The position numbers were made by a program, and so were the translations under genes. Below are positions 27,438-37,110 of a DNA stretch of 64,000 nt, piece by piece. The notes beneath the pieces were generated by a model. It was not told the origin of the DNA. It saw nothing but the letters and a program-made list of their open reading frames with translations, and did no database searches. Where the stretch lies: contig LBON01000001.1 of NCBI GenBank assembly GCA_000989525.1, positions 112,306 to 176,305 of the forward strand. The letters run 5' to 3'. This stretch comes from a candidate division TM6 bacterium GW2011_GWF2_32_72 (GTDB lineage: Bacteria; Babelota; Babeliae; Babelales; GWF2-32-72). The stretch's first letter is position 1. Each line of letters starts with the position of its first letter.

Positions 27438-29612
27438 ATGAGACAAGTTTTCTTAGATAAGGGGCTTACATCTGTAAAGGAGGTTTGTGAACCAGCATTG
27501 AATGACAATTCTGTTTTGGTTTCGGTTCATTATTCTTTTGTTAGTTCTGGTTCAGAATTAACAACTATCTCTGCATCTGGAAAAAATTTTATATCAGATG
27601 TTCCTCAAAAAATTAAAAGTGTTATGGAATCCATCTCTTTGGGTGGATCGTTTCGCACAAAAAGTGTAATAAAAAATAAACTTGCTGATGAACTAAGTGT
27701 AATTGGCTATTCCTGTTCTGGTTGCGTAATTGCCGTGGGAAAAAAGGTAAAAAAGTTTAGGCCTGGCGATTATGTTGCTTGTGCAGGAGCCGGTTTTGCA
27801 AATCATGCAGATATTGTTTGTGTTCCAGAAAATTTGGTAGTTAGAGTTGCTTTGCAGGAAAATTTAAGAGCTGCAAGTTTGACAACTCTTGGAACCATTG
27901 CGTTACATGGAATTAGAAGAGCAAGAGTAGAATTGGGTGAAGTGGTCGCTGTTGTTGGTTTAGGCTTGATTGGTCAATTGACTGTTCAACTGGCTAAACT
28001 TTCTGGTTGTAAAGTTATTGGAATTGATATTGATGATGCACGAACAGCTCTTGCTAAAGAAATGGGTGCTGATGTTGTTTATAATGCTTTGACTGACGAT
28101 GTTGAAAAAGATATTAGTTTTTTAACACATCGTTATGGTGTTGATTGCACAGTGATAACGGCTGCATCATTAGGTGAAATTGTTATTCAACAGGCTGTGG
28201 AAATTACCAGAAAAAAAGGGCGTGTTGTTGTAGTTGGCGATGTTGATTTGAAGTTTGATCGCAATCCTTTTTATCAAAAAGAAATAGATTTTCTTGTTTC
28301 GTTTTCTTATGGTCCCGGTCGATATGATAAAGAATATGAACAAGGTAACAAAGATTATCCATATGCTTTTGTTCGTTGGACAGAAAACAGGAACATGCAG
28401 GCTTTTGTTAATTTGATAGAAGCTGGTTCTTTAAACTTAGAACATATTGTTTCTGATGAAATTTCTGTTGATAGAGTTTGTGATGCATATGAACTTTTGA
28501 AAAACAAAAAAAGATTAGGACTCATTTTGAGTTTCTTACCTAAAGACGACAATCAATTTTTGCCTGCAAGAACAAATGAAACTTTAGATTTGGCTGATTT
28601 TAAATTTGTTCCAGCGATAAAAGATAAAAACATTCGGTTGGGTGTTATTGGTGCGGGTGGATCTGAGAAAATAGATTTGCTTTCAATAATGTCCAAAGTG
28701 GGAAATTTAAAGATTGATGCAATTGTTGATACAGATGTTGCCAGATCTTTGAATACTTGTAAGTTCTTCGGTGCAAAAAAATGTTTTATTCAAGAAGATG
28801 CGTTATTTGAAGAAGATAATGTTGATGCAGTCTTAATTGCATCTGAACATAAATTTCATTGTGATCAGGCTATTAAAGCTTTAAGTAAAGGTAAGGCTGT
28901 TTATTTAGAAAAACCAATGGTTACCGATTTTGAACAGTTTGATAGATTGACCGCTTTTTTGGCAAAAAATCCAGGTGTTTCATTTTGTGTAGGTTATAGC
29001 AGATCTTTTGCTCCATTCATTCAAAAAATAAAAAAGGCTGTTGAGGGGCGTCGAACACCATTGATTGCTTCTTACCGAGTTAATTCAGGTTTAACAAATG
29101 AAGAATGTTGGGCTCAGGCAGAAAAGGGTGCTGGTAAAATTATTGGAGAAGCTTGTCATTTTATAGATTTGTTTTGTTTTTTAACAGATTCAGAACCGGT
29201 TGCTGTTTCTGTTGAGTCTTTAAAACCATCTGGAGATGATTTGTTTCCAACAGATAATTATTCTGCGCAGATAAGTTTTGCGGATGGTTCAATTTGTACA
29301 TTAATTTTTACATCTCTTGGTCATAAGAGTATGGGTGAAGAACGTTTAGAATTGTTTTTTGATTCTAAATCGATTGTAATGGAAGATTATAAATCGCTTC
29401 AGGGGTTTGGTTTACCACGGTTTTTTAATGAGATTGCCAAAGAGCCAGATAAGGGTCATGAAGAGCTTGTGAAACGTTTTTTCAAAGGATTAAAAGCCAG
29501 TCGTTTTGTTTCTCCAATTGGGGTGCATCGTTTAAATAAAGTTGCAAAATTAACTTTAGTTATTGATAGTTTGGCTTGCCGTGGTGGTGGGTCAAAGGAG
29601 TTTAATTTATAA
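27438..29612 (+). CDS. Bi-domain oxidoreductase: zinc alcohol dehydrogenase-like + Gfo/Idh/MocA
   Basis: This large fused enzyme is typical of polysaccharide gene clusters. Seen: an N-terminal medium-chain dehydrogenase-like part (about residues 1-370) with the NAD-binding motif VVGLGLIGQLTVQLAK, then a second Rossmann domain starting near residue 400 with LGVIGAGGSEKIDL, followed by VDAVLIASEHKFH and the EKP motif (VYLEKPMV) of the Gfo/Idh/MocA family. Such fusions are thought to act on nucleotide sugars or sugar acids, but the substrate is not known. The length of 724 residues is normal for the fusion. It stands first in the locus, 182 bases before manC. Confidence 0.88.
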   Translation: MRQVFLDKGLTSVKEVCEPALNDNSVLVSVHYSFVSSGSELTTISASGKNFISDVPQKIKSVMESISLGGSFRTKSVIKNKLADELSVIGYSCSGCVIAVGKKVKKFRPGDYVACAGAGFANHADIVCVPENLVVRVALQENLRAASLTTLGTIALHGIRRARVELGEVVAVVGLGLIGQLTVQLAKLSGCKVIGIDIDDARTALAKEMGADVVYNALTDDVEKDISFLTHRYGVDCTVITAASLGEIVIQQAVEITRKKGRVVVVGDVDLKFDRNPFYQKEIDFLVSFSYGPGRYDKEYEQGNKDYPYAFVRWTENRNMQAFVNLIEAGSLNLEHIVSDEISVDRVCDAYELLKNKKRLGLILSFLPKDDNQFLPARTNETLDLADFKFVPAIKDKNIRLGVIGAGGSEKIDLLSIMSKVGNLKIDAIVDTDVARSLNTCKFFGAKKCFIQEDALFEEDNVDAVLIASEHKFHCDQAIKALSKGKAVYLEKPMVTDFEQFDRLTAFLAKNPGVSFCVGYSRSFAPFIQKIKKAVEGRRTPLIASYRVNSGLTNEECWAQAEKGAGKIIGEACHFIDLFCFLTDSEPVAVSVESLKPSGDDLFPTDNYSAQISFADGSICTLIFTSLGHKSMGEERLELFFDSKSIVMEDYKSLQGFGLPRFFNEIAKEPDKGHEELVKRFFKGLKASRFVSPIGVHRLNKVAKLTLVIDSLACRGGGSKEFNL

Positions 29613-29794
29613 TTTTTTCACTAAATTGTTTTATTAAACATTGAAACTAGATTTTGCAAAATATAAAAAACAAAAATGTAATATATCACATTACTAATTA
29701 ATTTTTTTACAAATTAAGTTTTGGTTTTGTTTAAGCAAAATTTTAAACAGTGTTAAATAAATTAATTTATTTAGATTTACAAGGAAGGGTTACT

Positions 29795-30817
29795 ATGAAT
29801 AAAAATATTTATTGTGTAATTTTGGCTGGTGGCTGTGGTTCAAGGTTGTGGCCATTAAGTACTAAAGAAAATCCAAAACAGTTGCTTTCTCTAGGTTCTG
29901 GTTCAACCATGCTTGAAGATACAATTTTTCGAGCAGAAGGGGTTGTTGCAAAAGAAAATATTTGGATTGTGACCACAAAAGATTATGCATCTCAAATTAA
30001 ATCTTGTGTTGGATCTAAAGTTGGCAATATTTTAGAAGAGCCATGCTCCAGAAATACTGCAGCTGCAATTGCTTTTAGTTGTTTTGAAATTTCTAAGATT
30101 AATAAGAATGCAATTGTTTTATTTATGCCTGCGGATCATTTTATTTCACCAAAAGAAAAATTTGTAGAATTTGTTGTTCATGCTGTTGATGCTGCGCAAA
30201 CAAATAATACAATAAATTTATTTGGTATTCGTCCAACATCAGCAGCAACAGGCTATGGATATATTGAATATGCATTAGATTCAAAAGAAATGCCTACAAA
30301 AGTTATTAAATTTCATGAAAAACCAGAAGCAAAAGTGGCTGAAGAATATTTGGCTAAAAATAATATGCTTTGGAATTCTGGAATTTTCTGTGCGAAGACA
30401 TCTGTTTTCTTGGATGAATTAAAAGTACATGCAAAAAACGTCTGGCAATCAACATATAATTTTGTATCGGAAAATCTTGATTATGAACTGATTCCAAACC
30501 AATCTATTGATGTTGCTGTGATGGAAAAAAGTCAAAGAGTTTCCGTTCTTCCAGTTGATTTTGTATGGCAAGATGTTGGTAACTTAAACACGTTTTTGAA
30601 AATACGAAGAATGTTAGACGGTAATACAACGAATGTTGTTGAAATAGGCTCTAATAATAATTTGGTCGATGTTAAAAAGAAAAAAGTTGCCCTGCTAAAT
30701 GTTAGAAATCTTTGTGTTGTGGAAACCGATGATTACTTGCTAATCGCTTGCCAGGACTCGATCGAAAATGTAAAGTTGTTACCATTCAAGTTTGAGGCAT
30801 TAGAAGACGGTTTTTGA
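29795..30817 (+). CDS. manC: Mannose-1-phosphate guanylyltransferase
   Basis: It makes GDP-mannose from mannose-1-phosphate and GTP. Seen: the nucleotide-binding signature LAGGCGSRLWPLS near residue 10, then KENPKQLLSL, EEPCSRNTAAAIA, FMPADHFI, and the sugar-binding FHEKPEAKVAEEYL and NSGIFCAK segments. At 340 residues it has the transferase part only, without the isomerase domain of the bifunctional form. I start at 29795 because AGGAAGGG precedes it; the longer frame adds 15 unrelated residues. It is followed by gmd after 9 bases and so feeds GDP-fucose synthesis. Confidence 0.93.
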   Translation: MNKNIYCVILAGGCGSRLWPLSTKENPKQLLSLGSGSTMLEDTIFRAEGVVAKENIWIVTTKDYASQIKSCVGSKVGNILEEPCSRNTAAAIAFSCFEISKINKNAIVLFMPADHFISPKEKFVEFVVHAVDAAQTNNTINLFGIRPTSAATGYGYIEYALDSKEMPTKVIKFHEKPEAKVAEEYLAKNNMLWNSGIFCAKTSVFLDELKVHAKNVWQSTYNFVSENLDYELIPNQSIDVAVMEKSQRVSVLPVDFVWQDVGNLNTFLKIRRMLDGNTTNVVEIGSNNNLVDVKKKKVALLNVRNLCVVETDDYLLIACQDSIENVKLLPFKFEALEDGF

Positions 30818-30826
30818 GGAAATCTA

Positions 30827-31936
30827 ATGAAGAAGGCATTAATCACAGGAGTTACTGGGCAAGATGGTTCTTATCTTGCAGAGTTTTTGCTTAAAAAAGG
30901 TTATCAAGTTCATGGAATAAAACGTCGCTCATCTTCTTTTAACACAGCTCGAGTTGATCATCTTTTTCAGTGTAGATATGAAGGTGAATGTCAATTTTAT
31001 TTACATTATGGTGATCTTACAGATGCGACTAACTTAATTCGAATATTACAGGAAGTTCAGCCGGATGAAATTTATAATTTGGCAGCGCAAAGTCACGTTA
31101 AAGTTTCTTTTGAAACGCCTGAGTACACGGCAAATTCAGATGCTTTAGGCACATTGCGATTGTTAGAAGCGATTCGAATTTTAGGTATGACTGATCGGGT
31201 TAAATTTTATCAAGCATCAACAAGTGAACTTTATGGTAAAGTTCAAGAAATTCCACAAAAAGAAACGACCCCTTTTTATCCGCGTTCTCCATATGCAGCA
31301 GCAAAACTTTATGCATACTGGATGGTTGTAAACTATCGTGAGGCCTACAATATGTTTGCTTGCAATGGTATTTTGTTTAATCATGAATCACCGCGTCGTG
31401 GTGAGACTTTTGTTACAAGAAAAATTACACGTGCAGCTGCTAGAATTAAGTATGGTTTGCAAAAGGGTTTATATCTTGGAAATCTTGATTCCAAAAGGGA
31501 TTGGGGTTATGCAGAAGATTATGTAGAAGCCATGTGGTTGATGCTGCAGCATAAAATTCCAGAAGATTTTGTAATTGCAACAGGTAAAACAACTTCGGTT
31601 CGTGAGTTTATAGAACTTTCATTTAAAGAAGTAGATATTGCAATTGAGTGGAAAGGCAAGGGAATTAAAGAGGTTGGGTACAACCAATTCACTGGCGAGC
31701 CCTTGATTTTTATAGACCCTGTTTATTTTAGGCCAACGGAAGTGGATCTTTTATTAGGAGATCCCTCAAAGGCTAAAAAAATATTGGGATGGCAAGCAAA
31801 AACATCATTGAATGATCTTGTAAAAATGATGATGAAGGCGGATTTGCAAGAGGTTGAAAATCTTGTAGTAAGGCCAGAAGTTAAGATTGATGCAAAGTTG
31901 AAGCTATTTTCTAAACAGCAAAACCTAGAGGTTTAA
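30827..31936 (+). CDS. gmd: GDP-mannose 4,6-dehydratase
   Basis: It converts GDP-mannose to GDP-4-keto-6-deoxymannose. Seen: the short-chain dehydrogenase start [58 protein letters not shown], the catalytic STSELYGK (Thr/Ser and Glu) with YxxxK in [11 protein letters not shown], and the substrate-binding [16 protein letters not shown]. All Gmd features are present, and 369 residues is usual. It lies 3 bases before fcl, so the two steps to GDP-fucose are cotranscribed. Confidence 0.97.
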   Translation: MKKALITGVTGQDGSYLAEFLLKKGYQVHGIKRRSSSFNTARVDHLFQCRYEGECQFYLHYGDLTDATNLIRILQEVQPDEIYNLAAQSHVKVSFETPEYTANSDALGTLRLLEAIRILGMTDRVKFYQASTSELYGKVQEIPQKETTPFYPRSPYAAAKLYAYWMVVNYREAYNMFACNGILFNHESPRRGETFVTRKITRAAARIKYGLQKGLYLGNLDSKRDWGYAEDYVEAMWLMLQHKIPEDFVIATGKTTSVREFIELSFKEVDIAIEWKGKGIKEVGYNQFTGEPLIFIDPVYFRPTEVDLLLGDPSKAKKILGWQAKTSLNDLVKMMMKADLQEVENLVVRPEVKIDAKLKLFSKQQNLEV

Positions 31937-31939
31937 ATC

Positions 31940-33505
31940 ATGCAATTAAATTCAAAAATTTACGTAGCTGGTCATAATGGATTGGTTGGTTCTGCAATTG
32001 TTCGTTTGCTTAGATCAAAAGGTTTTAACAATTTGGTTACAAAGTCATCTTTAGAATTAGATCTTAGAAATCAAAAAGCCGTTGATGAATTTTTTGCTCA
32101 AGAACGTCCAGATTTTGTTTTTTTAGCAGCAGCCAAAGTTGGTGGAATAAAAGCTAATGCAGAATATCCTGCAGAATTTATTTATGACAATATTATGATA
32201 AATACAAATGTAATTCATGAATCTTACAAGTATGGTGTTAAACGATTATTGTTTTTGGGGTCATCTTGTATTTATCCAAGAGATAGTATTCAACCAATTA
32301 AAGAAGAATATTTAATGACAGGTCCTCTGGAGCCAACCAACGATGCTTATGCAATTGCAAAAATAGCAGGGCTGCGCATGTGTAAGGCTTATAATCAACA
32401 GTACGGAACTCACTTTATTTCTTGCATGCCAACAAATTTATATGGCCCAAATGATAATTTTGATTTGGAAACATCACATGTGCTTCCAGCGCTTATTGCT
32501 AAGTTCACAAAAGCAAAAGAAGAAAATGTTACTGGCGTTGTTGTCTGGGGAACGGGCAAACCAATGCGTGAATTTTTATTTGTGGATGATCTTGCAGATG
32601 CATGTTTTTATTTAATGCAAACTTACAATGGCTTTGACCCAATAAATATTGGCACAGGCGAAGAAATTTCAATTGCCGAACTTGCACTTATGATAAAAGA
32701 TTTAGTTGGCTACAAGGGCGATATATTCTTTGACGACCAACATCCAGACGGCGCACCAAGAAAACTTTTAGATGTTTCAAAGATTAACCAACTAGGCTGG
32801 ACTGCTCAAACTTCCTTAAAAGATGGTTTAAAGCAAACTATTGAATGGTTTGATTCAAAAGTTTGCTTGCCTAATTCGAGTAAAATTTTAAAAAAGAGCT
32901 TAGGTTTGCTTTTGTTGTTTGGTATGAGTTTTTTTTCAACATTTTGTGATGAAATAAAAGATGATGCTAAAAAAAGTGAAAAGAAAAAAGAGATAAGCAA
33001 TAAAGTTTGGCCGGATCATGTTGATAGTGAAAGATTTGGTGGAATGTCTATACCCAAGGAAGTTTTCGATTTTATTCGAAATAATCTAAAGGATGGCGAG
33101 ACATTGTTAGAGTTTGGTAGTGGCTGGGCAAGTAGCCAAATGTCTAAATATTATAACTTGTATTCTGTTGAACATAATCCTCTTTATGTTGGCATGTATG
33201 AGACCAAATATATTTATGCTCCAATAAAGAACGGCTGGTATGATGTAGAAGTTGTAACAAAAGAATTGCCAAAAGATTATAAAATGATTTTGGTAGATGG
33301 TCCTCCTGGAAATATTGGTCGAGGTGGTTTTCTTAAAAATTTGAGTTTGTTTAACACAAATGTGATTATTATTTTAGATGATGTTCAAAGAGAGGCCGAA
33401 GCCCGTTTAGCAAGCTCCATTGGTCTTGTTTTAAATCGCAAGGTTGAAATCTTTGAGTGTCCATCTGATTTAGGAAATAAAAAGTTTGCTGTAATTAGAC
33501 CTTAG
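31940..33505 (+). CDS. fcl: GDP-L-fucose synthase fused to a methyltransferase-like domain
   Basis: Residues 1-308 are a complete GDP-4-keto-6-deoxymannose epimerase-reductase: VAGHNGLVGSAIVR, AAKVGGIKANAEYP, the SSCIYPR serine, YAIAKIAG with catalytic YxxxK, and NLYGPNDNF. This makes GDP-L-fucose. A signal-peptide-like segment follows (about 314-337, LKKSLGLLLLFGMSFFSTF), then a Lys/Asp/Glu linker and a class I methyltransferase-like fold (about 355-521, with LLEFGSGWASS and VDGPPG). No stop codon or good start separates the parts. If made as one chain, the hydrophobic part would span the membrane, placing the methyltransferase outside the cytoplasm. Confidence 0.88.
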   Translation: MQLNSKIYVAGHNGLVGSAIVRLLRSKGFNNLVTKSSLELDLRNQKAVDEFFAQERPDFVFLAAAKVGGIKANAEYPAEFIYDNIMINTNVIHESYKYGVKRLLFLGSSCIYPRDSIQPIKEEYLMTGPLEPTNDAYAIAKIAGLRMCKAYNQQYGTHFISCMPTNLYGPNDNFDLETSHVLPALIAKFTKAKEENVTGVVVWGTGKPMREFLFVDDLADACFYLMQTYNGFDPINIGTGEEISIAELALMIKDLVGYKGDIFFDDQHPDGAPRKLLDVSKINQLGWTAQTSLKDGLKQTIEWFDSKVCLPNSSKILKKSLGLLLLFGMSFFSTFCDEIKDDAKKSEKKKEISNKVWPDHVDSERFGGMSIPKEVFDFIRNNLKDGETLLEFGSGWASSQMSKYYNLYSVEHNPLYVGMYETKYIYAPIKNGWYDVEVVTKELPKDYKMILVDGPPGNIGRGGFLKNLSLFNTNVIIILDDVQREAEARLASSIGLVLNRKVEIFECPSDLGNKKFAVIRP

Positions 33506-33513
33506 TAATTTTC

Positions 33514-33554
33514 AAAAAAAGAGGCGCAATCTTGAAAATTGCGCCTCTTTTTTT
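33514..33554. terminator. Bidirectional intrinsic terminator
   Basis: A 17-bp perfect stem (AAAAAAAGAGGCGCAAT with its complement) and a 7-base loop lie between the convergent fcl fusion and the FkbM gene, with A- and T-runs for both directions. Confidence 0.95.
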
Positions 33555-33575
33555 TCAATTATTTACTTTACACAG

Positions 33576-34331
33576 TTATTTTTCATCGTAGTGAGCATAA
33601 ATGTCGCCCCAAAGAGGGACAACTAGCCGCACCCTTGTTGTTGGTGTCAAAGGTATGCCATCAAATTTCTTTAAAATTATTTTTTCTATTATTTCTATCA
33701 TTTCTTGTTTTTCGCAAAATTTTGTTAGTGTAAAAACATTTCCTGCTCCAGAAACAAAATTAAATGATTTGTAGCCTAAACTTTCTAGGTGGTCTAAGCA
33801 TTTTTTAGCGTTTTCAAAAAATTCAGCTGTGAATTCAAAAGATAACCATTCTATTGGTTTGGAAAGTCCTTTCAGAACATTTAGCTCAAACCCTTCAACA
33901 TCGATTTTGCAAAATTTAGGATTTCCATATTTTTCTATAAGATTGTCTAATGTTGTTACTGGGACTTTAATTGCAGGTTTCCAATAAAAACCTTTAAATC
34001 GACCTGTTTGCCATTGTTTTGTAAATGTTGAAATTGTATCAGTCGGACATTCATAAAAATCAAGTTCACCTTCTTTGTCCGCTAATCCAGCATGAATAAT
34101 TTCTATTTTTGAACAGCCTTTGAATGCTTGTTGCAACTTTTCAATGCATTTTTTTTGAGGTTCGACGCATACTATTTTTGATGCAAATTCTAAGTATTCT
34201 TTAGCTTTAGCCCCATGATTGGCTCCAATATCAAAAATTAGGCAATCTTTGGTTAATATATTTGATTCAATATCATCAGCAGTTGAGATCAATGGTGAAA
34301 ACAATATTAATAATATGATTTTTTTTATCAT
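33576..34331 (-). CDS. FkbM-family methyltransferase with signal peptide
   Basis: FkbM enzymes O-methylate sugars or polyketides with S-adenosylmethionine. Seen: a clear signal peptide (MIKKIILLILFSPLISTADD), then the SAM site DIGANHGAKA, VCVEPQ, HAGLADKEGELDF, and the later KIDVEGFELNVLKGL motif typical of the family. The domain is complete (251 residues). A signal peptide on an SAM enzyme is odd, because SAM is a cytoplasmic cofactor. It could be a signal anchor that keeps the enzyme at the membrane, but the AxA-like cleavage site (STADD) suggests export. Confidence 0.82.
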   Translation of the reverse strand: MIKKIILLILFSPLISTADDIESNILTKDCLIFDIGANHGAKAKEYLEFASKIVCVEPQKKCIEKLQQAFKGCSKIEIIHAGLADKEGELDFYECPTDTISTFTKQWQTGRFKGFYWKPAIKVPVTTLDNLIEKYGNPKFCKIDVEGFELNVLKGLSKPIEWLSFEFTAEFFENAKKCLDHLESLGYKSFNFVSGAGNVFTLTKFCEKQEMIEIIEKIILKKFDGIPLTPTTRVRLVVPLWGDIYAHYDEK

Positions 34332-34447
34332 CTGGACTTACCCTTTGTTTTGTGTGATTATTAAACTTTAATTTTATATATCGTGTACCAACCTAGAAGG
34401 CAAGCTTCTCTAAAATGTTTTATCATTTTTTTAAAAGGGGATAGTTG

Positions 34448-35221
34448 ATGAATTTATTTTCAAAACAGTTTGTATTTAAAGCCGCAAGGCGTTCCTATCT
34501 TGTTTTACGGTCATTTAAAAAAAGACCTCAACATGTTTTGGCTGAGTCTACATTGGAACAATTAAAAAAAAATAATCTTTACAAAGAAGACAATCCATTA
34601 AAACTACACTTGGGTTGTGGTAGGTCAAATTTTTCAGGATACATAAACATAGATTATCCTGCGGTTCAGCATGATTATTTTAATACGGCACCAGATTTTG
34701 AGGCTGATATTATGGAATTAAATTTTCCAGAAGAATCTGTAGATGAAATTAGACTACATCATGTTTTTGAGCATTTTAACAGAGTTGAAGCCATTGCGAT
34801 GCTGATACGTTGGAGCAAGTGGTTAAAGGTGGGTGGGGTATTGCATATAGAGACTCCAGATTTAAATGGAAGTATTGATACATTGAGATCGGATAAATCT
34901 TTTGAAATAAAGATGGGTGTTATTAGACACCTTACAGGTGATCAGGCAGAATTTTGGGCTTTTCATAAAGATTTATGGTTTGCAGAAAGGTTTGAAAAAA
35001 CATTGACTGCCATGGGCTTTAATCAAATAGAAATTAAGACTTGGAATTGGGAGAAAGAACCTTTTCTTTCTAATATTAATGTTTTAGCAAAAAAGTATTT
35101 AAAGTTTAATTATGAAAAGCAATTTAATTCTGGATTAACTTTATTGGATGATAGTTTAATTGGTCCTGATAAAGAGGTTAAAAAGTCCTATTTTAATCAG
35201 TTAAAATCATTTAGAATTTGA
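34448..35221 (+). CDS. Class I SAM-dependent methyltransferase
   Basis: Seen: a basic N-terminus without a signal peptide, then motif I HLGCGRSNFSGYINIDYP, the acidic motif ADIMELNFPEESVDEIRLHH, and WLKVGGVLHIETPDL, in the order of glycan-linked methyltransferases of the Methyltransf_11 type. The length of 257 residues is normal. I start at the ATG at 34448, 7 bases after AAAAGGGG. It stands alone between two minus-strand genes. The acceptor is unknown, but the locus suggests a sugar. Confidence 0.82.
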   Translation: MNLFSKQFVFKAARRSYLVLRSFKKRPQHVLAESTLEQLKKNNLYKEDNPLKLHLGCGRSNFSGYINIDYPAVQHDYFNTAPDFEADIMELNFPEESVDEIRLHHVFEHFNRVEAIAMLIRWSKWLKVGGVLHIETPDLNGSIDTLRSDKSFEIKMGVIRHLTGDQAEFWAFHKDLWFAERFEKTLTAMGFNQIEIKTWNWEKEPFLSNINVLAKKYLKFNYEKQFNSGLTLLDDSLIGPDKEVKKSYFNQLKSFRI

Positions 35222-35232
35222 AAATTTAGTGT

Positions 35233-36246
35233 TCAGATTGTGGCTCTTTGAATGATACCCTTTTTGATAGCTTCAATTTGATTTAACCAATAATCAATGT
35301 AGAGTTTTTCAAAATTATATTTGTTATTTTGAAGCTCTATATATTTTTTTTCTAGAAATTCTTCAGTCACTTCATCCCAATTTTGGACAATTATTACTGG
35401 CAAATCCTGTATCATAAAGTCTAAGCAGGATGTTTTTACTATTGGATAAGACCCTAGCATGATTGTTTCCCACATTCTGTGGGTATCTAACCCCAATCCT
35501 CTTGGACTTAATACAAATTTGGATTCTTTAATGTCCATTATATATTCCAAATAATTTTTACGATCTTCATTTTTTAGATTTTCAGGGTGGGGTATTGGGT
35601 ATGCGTTGTAACAGTAATTTTTATAACGGAACATGTTAAAAACTTTCATTCTTTCATCAAGGCATGGTCCTGGAATTATGTTTAAATAAAGAGTGTGTTT
35701 CTTTAGGAGTTTTTTTCCCATCATTGATTTTAGCAGTTTGGTGTTACCGTGTTTGTATCCTTTTGGTGGTAGGCCTACGGGAAGGCCAAATATCTTTTCA
35801 TGTTGATCAATTGGATTTTTGGTAAACCAGGCAATTATTTTAGAGTCATTTAGATATTTAAAATATTTTTTTTGACCTGTATACATGGCATCATGTGTGA
35901 TTAAAATATATGGGACACTGATTTTGGGATGAATTTCTTCAAAAAAATGTTGAAGAAGATTTTCATCTCCAATATATATTGTATCGCCAGCTTTTACATT
36001 TGCAGGTTTTAAATTTCTTGGAAAAATATGGTCGCAATAATACATAAATGATTGGTAGGTTATGTATGGGTAGTTGTAAGACCGCTTTAGTCCAAGCTTA
36101 ATTTTTGTAATTTCAGAGCAAGTGTAAATTTTATTTTTTAAGGTATTTAAGGTAGAAGGAGCAGGAATAAAGTCCGGCTCCCAAAGAATAATTGTTGATA
36201 TTAATGCCAGTGTTGAAAATATTAAAATTCGAGTTTTATTTTTCAT
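35233..36246 (-). CDS. Exostosin-like (GT47-type) glycosyltransferase with N-terminal anchor
   Basis: Seen: an N-terminal hydrophobic anchor (about residues 8-22, with KNKTR before it) and a C-terminal block SKFVLSPRGLGLDTHRMWE followed by a GSYPIV segment and DLPVIIV. This is the pattern of exostosin-type transferases ('SKFCLxPxGxxxxSxRxxEAIxxGCIPV'). The positive residues before the anchor predict that the catalytic part is outside the cytoplasm, as in Golgi exostosins. Its start overlaps the upstream methyltransferase by 11 bases. The donor sugar is unknown. Confidence 0.7.
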   Translation of the reverse strand: MKNKTRILIFSTLALISTIILWEPDFIPAPSTLNTLKNKIYTCSEITKIKLGLKRSYNYPYITYQSFMYYCDHIFPRNLKPANVKAGDTIYIGDENLLQHFFEEIHPKISVPYILITHDAMYTGQKKYFKYLNDSKIIAWFTKNPIDQHEKIFGLPVGLPPKGYKHGNTKLLKSMMGKKLLKKHTLYLNIIPGPCLDERMKVFNMFRYKNYCYNAYPIPHPENLKNEDRKNYLEYIMDIKESKFVLSPRGLGLDTHRMWETIMLGSYPIVKTSCLDFMIQDLPVIIVQNWDEVTEEFLEKKYIELQNNKYNFEKLYIDYWLNQIEAIKKGIIQRATI

Positions 36247-36922
36247 TGTTTTCTACTGTAGCCTTTGTTTGTTTTGTTCCCTTGAATCGCCAAAATTTGG
36301 CGTTGTGTTCAATCTCTAACTTCAATTTTTTGGCGGCTCTTACTACAGCCTTTTGTACGGGTTGACCATTTCCCCAACTCCAGTCATCGCCGCATAAAAC
36401 TCCACCTTCATTTAATACTGGGTACCAGGCCATGATGTCATTATATACATCTTCTTCTTCGTGATTTGCGTCAATATAAATTAAATCTGGTTTAACATTT
36501 ATTTGTTCTGCCGCAAGCAAAGACTCCATTCTAATAGGGGTTATTTTATGAGATAAACCGCTATGAATAACATTAGATAAAAATTGTTGATAGAGCGTTT
36601 TATGTTCTTTTGACCGATCTGTCCCTGGATAAATTTTTTGACCAAGCCAGTGGTCAACTGCGTAAAATTTAGCATCATCACTTAAATTTTGTGCTGTAAA
36701 AATAGCGGAAGCCCCATGCCAAGAGCCAACTTCTAATGCTATTTTGGGTTTAATTTCATCAATAATTTTTTTGATTGAGTTTGCACAGAATTCGCCAAAA
36801 AAGCTTTGCATGTTATATGGAAGTAGCTTAATTGAAGCGTATGGCTCAGGGAGATCTTTTTGATCGAGTGTTTTTATTATCATTGTTGAAATTAGCAAGG
36901 TGATATAAAGTAGTTTTTTCAT
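36236..36922 (-). CDS. Class I methyltransferase with N-terminal signal/anchor
   Basis: Seen: a short hydrophobic start MKKLLYITLLISTMIIKTL, then a SAM-dependent fold with ALEVGSWHGASAIFTAQ (motif I), FYAVDHWLG, PDLIYIDANHEEEDVYND and GGVLCGDDWSW. This is the 'methyltransferase 24'-like group with the D-A-N-H motif, often found in sugar or cell-wall clusters. The last 11 bases overlap the exostosin-like gene. As with its neighbour, a hydrophobic N-terminus on an SAM enzyme is unusual and may place it in the periplasm or at the membrane. Confidence 0.78.
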   Translation of the reverse strand: MKKLLYITLLISTMIIKTLDQKDLPEPYASIKLLPYNMQSFFGEFCANSIKKIIDEIKPKIALEVGSWHGASAIFTAQNLSDDAKFYAVDHWLGQKIYPGTDRSKEHKTLYQQFLSNVIHSGLSHKITPIRMESLLAAEQINVKPDLIYIDANHEEEDVYNDIMAWYPVLNEGGVLCGDDWSWGNGQPVQKAVVRAAKKLKLEIEHNAKFWRFKGTKQTKATVENNEK

Positions 36923-37110
36923 TACAGGTTCCTCTTCTTTTGAAAATAAAAAATTCTATGAAATTTTACTAATTTAATTCTTTAAAGACAATATTAAATG
37001 TAAGAATGCAACGAAGATTTAGCTGTCTAGACTTATGTATAGATTTGTGTGATGCTATGAAATTATTTTTAAAATTTTATAGATAAATTTCTTAAAGTAG
37101 GGTGTTGTTT

